Source: an uncultured Acidobacteriota bacterium (GTDB taxonomy: Bacteria > Acidobacteriota > Blastocatellia > Pyrinomonadales > Pyrinomonadaceae). From it: 64,000 nucleotides of DNA. Shown here in pieces: positions 61,670 to 64,000 of the stretch. Where the stretch lies: positions 16,770-80,769 of the forward strand of contig CADEGD010000014.1 in assembly GCA_902826795.1 (NCBI GenBank). The letters run 5' to 3'. Each line of letters begins with the position of its first letter. Position 1 is the stretch's first letter. The translations under genes were made by a program, and so were the position numbers. The notes beneath the pieces were generated by a model that worked only from the letters and a program-made list of their open reading frames with translations, had not been told where the DNA came from and did no database searches.

Positions 61670-62518
61670 CTAAGCTTTTGCCTCCCGGGTTTGTTCCCCC
61701 TTGATAAAGTCCAGAAGATCGGCGTTGATCTGCTCATGATGCGTCGTACACATTCCGTGCGGGAAACCTTTATAAACCTTCAGAGTCGCATTCGGGGCGA
61801 TCTTCGACGAGAGCAACGCCGAATCCTCGATCGGTACTATCTGGTCGTCATCGCCGTGCATGACAAGCAGCGGCACATCGATCTTCTTCAGATCTCCTGT
61901 AAAGTCAGTTTCCGAAAACGCCTTAATACAATCGTAAGAAGCCTTGAACCCGACCAACATTCCCTGCCGCCACCAGTTGTCGATGATTCCCTGCGACACT
62001 TTCGCATCCGGGCGGTTGAATCCGTAGAAAGGACCCGTTGGAAGATCGCGAAAGAACTGGGCTCGGTCAGCAGTCAAATTTTCACGCATGGCATCGAAAG
62101 CCTCGATCGGTTGACCACCCGGGTTAGCTTCCGTTTTAAGCATGATCGGCGGAACCGCCCCAATTAGCACTGCTTTCGCGACGCGGTTCGTTCCATGCCG
62201 TCCGATGTATCTCGCAACTTCGCCACCACCAGTCGAATGGCCGACGTGCACCGCATCTTTCAGGTCGAGCTTTTCCGTCAATGCGGCGAGGTCGTCCGCA
62301 TACGTGTCCATATCGTTGCCGTCCCACGTCTGCGTCGAGCGTCCGTGGCCTCGGCGGTCATGTGCGATGCATCGAAATCCGCGTGACGCGAAGTAAAAGG
62401 TCTGGTTGTCCCAATCGTCCGAACTCAGCGGCCAGCCGTGACTGAAAACGATCGGCTGTCCAGTGCCTTGATCTTTGTAGAAGATCTCGGTTCCGTCCTT
62501 GGTTGTGATATACGGCAT
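61670..62518 (-). CDS. Alpha/beta hydrolase, arylesterase/chloroperoxidase type
   Basis: 282 aa. [20 protein letters not shown] start, oxyanion [15 protein letters not shown], nucleophile [18 protein letters not shown], Asp in [13 protein letters not shown], His in FPHGMCTTH. Cofactor-free perhydrolase/arylesterase family, about the usual 275 aa. Shine-Dalgarno AAGGAGG precedes the ATG. Confidence 0.92.
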   Translation of the reverse strand: MPYITTKDGTEIFYKDQGTGQPIVFSHGWPLSSDDWDNQTFYFASRGFRCIAHDRRGHGRSTQTWDGNDMDTYADDLAALTEKLDLKDAVHVGHSTGGGEVARYIGRHGTNRVAKAVLIGAVPPIMLKTEANPGGQPIEAFDAMRENLTADRAQFFRDLPTGPFYGFNRPDAKVSQGIIDNWWRQGMLVGFKASYDCIKAFSETDFTGDLKKIDVPLLVMHGDDDQIVPIEDSALLSSKIAPNATLKVYKGFPHGMCTTHHEQINADLLDFIKGEQTREAKA

Positions 62519-62678
62519 GCTTACCTCCTTGCTCTGAAGCAGATCTAAAACTGAATGGAAAACGGATTGCTGACAAGATCATCAGCACCCGAACGATAAT
62601 TTGCTGTTTGGTAACATTATTTGCTCGCACGTCTCGTGTCAAGAAAATTCATAGCGCCCGCGCACTAATGTAACGTCG

Positions 62679-62722
62679 AAAAAACCGGCCGCGATCACGC
62701 TGGAGTGGACGCGCGGCCGGTT
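62679..62722 (-). terminator. Strong terminator of the SDR gene
   Basis: Stem AACCGGCCGCG / CGCGGCCGGTT-type pairing, followed on the minus strand by TTTTTT (complement of 62679-62684). The 62519-62732 gap holds nothing else evident. Confidence 0.9.
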
Positions 62723-62732
62723 ATCGAAGTTT

Positions 62733-63482
62733 CTAGATCTGAGCCAAGCCGCCGTCTACGAATAGCTCGATGCCATTGACGTAGCTGCTGTCTTCGGACG
62801 CGAGGAAGACTACGGCCTTCGCGGTCTCGGCCGGGTCGGCGAATCTACCGAGCGGTATTTGGCTTATCAGGGCGTCCGCAAATTGCTTGCGCTCCTCTTC
62901 TGACTCGATCAACCCATTCATTCCAGGCGTCTCGGTCGCTCCCGGACTTAAGAGGTTGATCCGTAGATCTTTGCCTTTCAGATCGAGCGTCCAGGAACGC
63001 ACCAGCGAACGCAGGGCCGCTTTGGTCGAACCGTAAACGCTGAACGCTCCATTACCCATTATCGAGGTCGTCGAGCCATTGATGATGATCGAACCGCCCT
63101 TATTCAGCAGCGGCAATGCTTTCTGCACGGTGAAAAGCGTGCCTTTGACGTTGATGTCGTAGATGCTGTCGAAATGCTCCTCCGTTATCTCACCGAGCGT
63201 CGCGAATGTCGCAATGCCGGCGTTAGCAAATAAAATGTCGAACTTGCCGTGACCTTCTTTCACCGCAGCGTAGATCTTATCGATGTCCTCGAGTTTAGAG
63301 ATGTCGCCTTGTATCGCGGTCACATTTTTTCCGATCTCCGCTACAGCCTTGTCGAGTTCTTCCTGACGCCGTCCCGTAATGTAAACGAACGCTCCCTCCG
63401 CGACGAACTGCTTTGCTGTCGCCAGTCCAATACCGCTGTTTCCACCTGTTACTACCGCTACTTTTCCAGTTAACTTACCCAT
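62733..63482 (-). CDS. SDR-family oxidoreductase
   Basis: 249 aa classical short-chain dehydrogenase. Cofactor motif [17 protein letters not shown] motif LFANAGIA, catalytic Ser-Tyr-Lys as [20 protein letters not shown] with YGSTKAA, and [16 protein letters not shown] after the second strand favours NADP(H). Substrate unknown; annotation as 3-oxoacyl-ACP reductase would be unsafe. Confidence 0.92.
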   Translation of the reverse strand: MGKLTGKVAVVTGGNSGIGLATAKQFVAEGAFVYITGRRQEELDKAVAEIGKNVTAIQGDISKLEDIDKIYAAVKEGHGKFDILFANAGIATFATLGEITEEHFDSIYDINVKGTLFTVQKALPLLNKGGSIIINGSTTSIMGNGAFSVYGSTKAALRSLVRSWTLDLKGKDLRINLLSPGATETPGMNGLIESEEERKQFADALISQIPLGRFADPAETAKAVVFLASEDSSYVNGIELFVDGGLAQI

Positions 63483-63546
63483 TTTGTTCCTTCCCTATTT
63501 TTCGAATGTTTAAAGCCTTCAGATATAGATCAGTTTTTCTGGTCGT

Positions 63547-64000
63547 TTACCAAGGCAGTTCTTCGCCAAGGTGTACGAATCTGCCGGAATACCCATCAGC
63601 AGGAAGCGTCGCCAGATCTACCGAGGTCTTCGCACCTTCCTCAACTCCGATATCGCCGTTCGCATTCATATCCGTCACGACCGAGCCCGGATGGATCGTG
63701 TTCACCTTGATCGGTGTATCCTTTAATTCGTGCGCAAGATGGATCGCGTAACCGTTGAGCGCCGTCTTGGAGATGTTGTAGGCCGGGAGCTTGTAGTTGT
63801 AGACCATCGAATCCGGATCAACGTGAAGTCCGAGCGATCCGAGAGCACTCGATACGAAAACGATCCGCCCTTCGTCCGATTTCTTCACAAGCGGAAGTAG
63901 CGTCTGGGTCAACTCGACCGTGTGGAAAAAATTCGTATCGAAAGTTTTCCGAAACGTCTCAGCTGACGTTTGGCTGTCCGCCATCGGCTGGGCCTTGTAC
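63547..64000 (-). CDS. SDR-family oxidoreductase, 5' end beyond the window
   Basis: Partial; the frame remains open to the right edge, so the cofactor-binding N-terminus is outside. Visible: NTNFFHTVELTQTLLPL, RIVFVSSALGSLG (Ser), YNYKLPAYNISKTALNG (Tyr/Lys), HPGSVVTDMN. Same direction as the other SDR gene, about 64 bases away, but from a different subgroup (closer to carbonyl-reductase-like SDRs). The ATG at 63984 is internal and not the true start. Confidence 0.88.
   Translation of the reverse strand, partial: YKAQPMADSQTSAETFRKTFDTNFFHTVELTQTLLPLVKKSDEGRIVFVSSALGSLGLHVDPDSMVYNYKLPAYNISKTALNGYAIHLAHELKDTPIKVNTIHPGSVVTDMNANGDIGVEEGAKTSVDLATLPADGYSGRFVHLGEELPW

Overview
The window looks like a chromosomal piece of an Acidobacteriota genome, most likely class Blastocatellia (Pyrinomonadales-like). 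That placement is inference. It rests on the two very large Oar-type TonB-dependent receptors with carboxypeptidase-regulatory-like N-termini, the moderate GC content, HrcA/CIRCE control of groESL, an S1 protein with a long acidic tail, and the many small palindromic repeats. No rRNA or tRNA genes, CRISPR arrays, prophage or intact transposases were seen.

Layout. 0-20 kb holds an amino-sugar and peptidoglycan-salvage locus: nagA, two TonB-dependent receptors, a secreted AmiE-like/NamZ-like fusion, a LysR regulator, a divergent BadF-type sugar kinase, murQ, a sodium:solute symporter and a secreted NagZ-type GH3 enzyme. Together these could strip stem peptides, release MurNAc and GlcNAc outside the cytoplasm, import them unphosphorylated, phosphorylate them and convert MurNAc-6-P to GlcNAc-6-P and then GlcN-6-P. 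A PTS transporter, MurR and NagB are not in the window. 20-35 kb is mostly metabolic and housekeeping genes: a group IV decarboxylase, pnuC, a PhyH oxygenase, an HAD phosphatase, a GlcD-like oxidase, uvrB, a type II toxin-antitoxin pair with a frameshifted toxin, chaA, a peroxiredoxin, purC and a MOSC protein.

35-42 kb starts with groES-groEL under a perfect CIRCE element. An accessory islet follows: a PIN-domain toxin pair, a chimeric small ORF carrying a copy of the GroEL tail, a low-GC ATPase fused to a DUF4435/TOPRIM-like nuclease (PARIS/OLD-like), an orphan DUF433 protein, and a RepA-like ATPase whose 3' end abuts six exactly 21-bp-phased repeats.

42-64 kb returns to ordinary genes: small secreted proteins, a dienelactone hydrolase, a DUF2911 protein, a class A beta-lactamase, pilT, rpsA, hup, a PgpH-like c-di-AMP phosphodiesterase, hflX, a [2Fe-2S] protein, a CPA2 antiporter with a C-terminal UBP-type zinc finger, two alpha/beta hydrolases and two SDRs, the last cut by the window edge.

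The main unexplained theme is a set of imperfect palindromic interspersed repeats of several families. They lie in many intergenic gaps and also in-frame inside at least six protein genes (nagA, the AmiE/NamZ fusion, nagZ, the decarboxylase, the GlcD-like oxidase and the MOSC gene). In two exported enzymes they appear to encode the hydrophobic core of the signal peptide.
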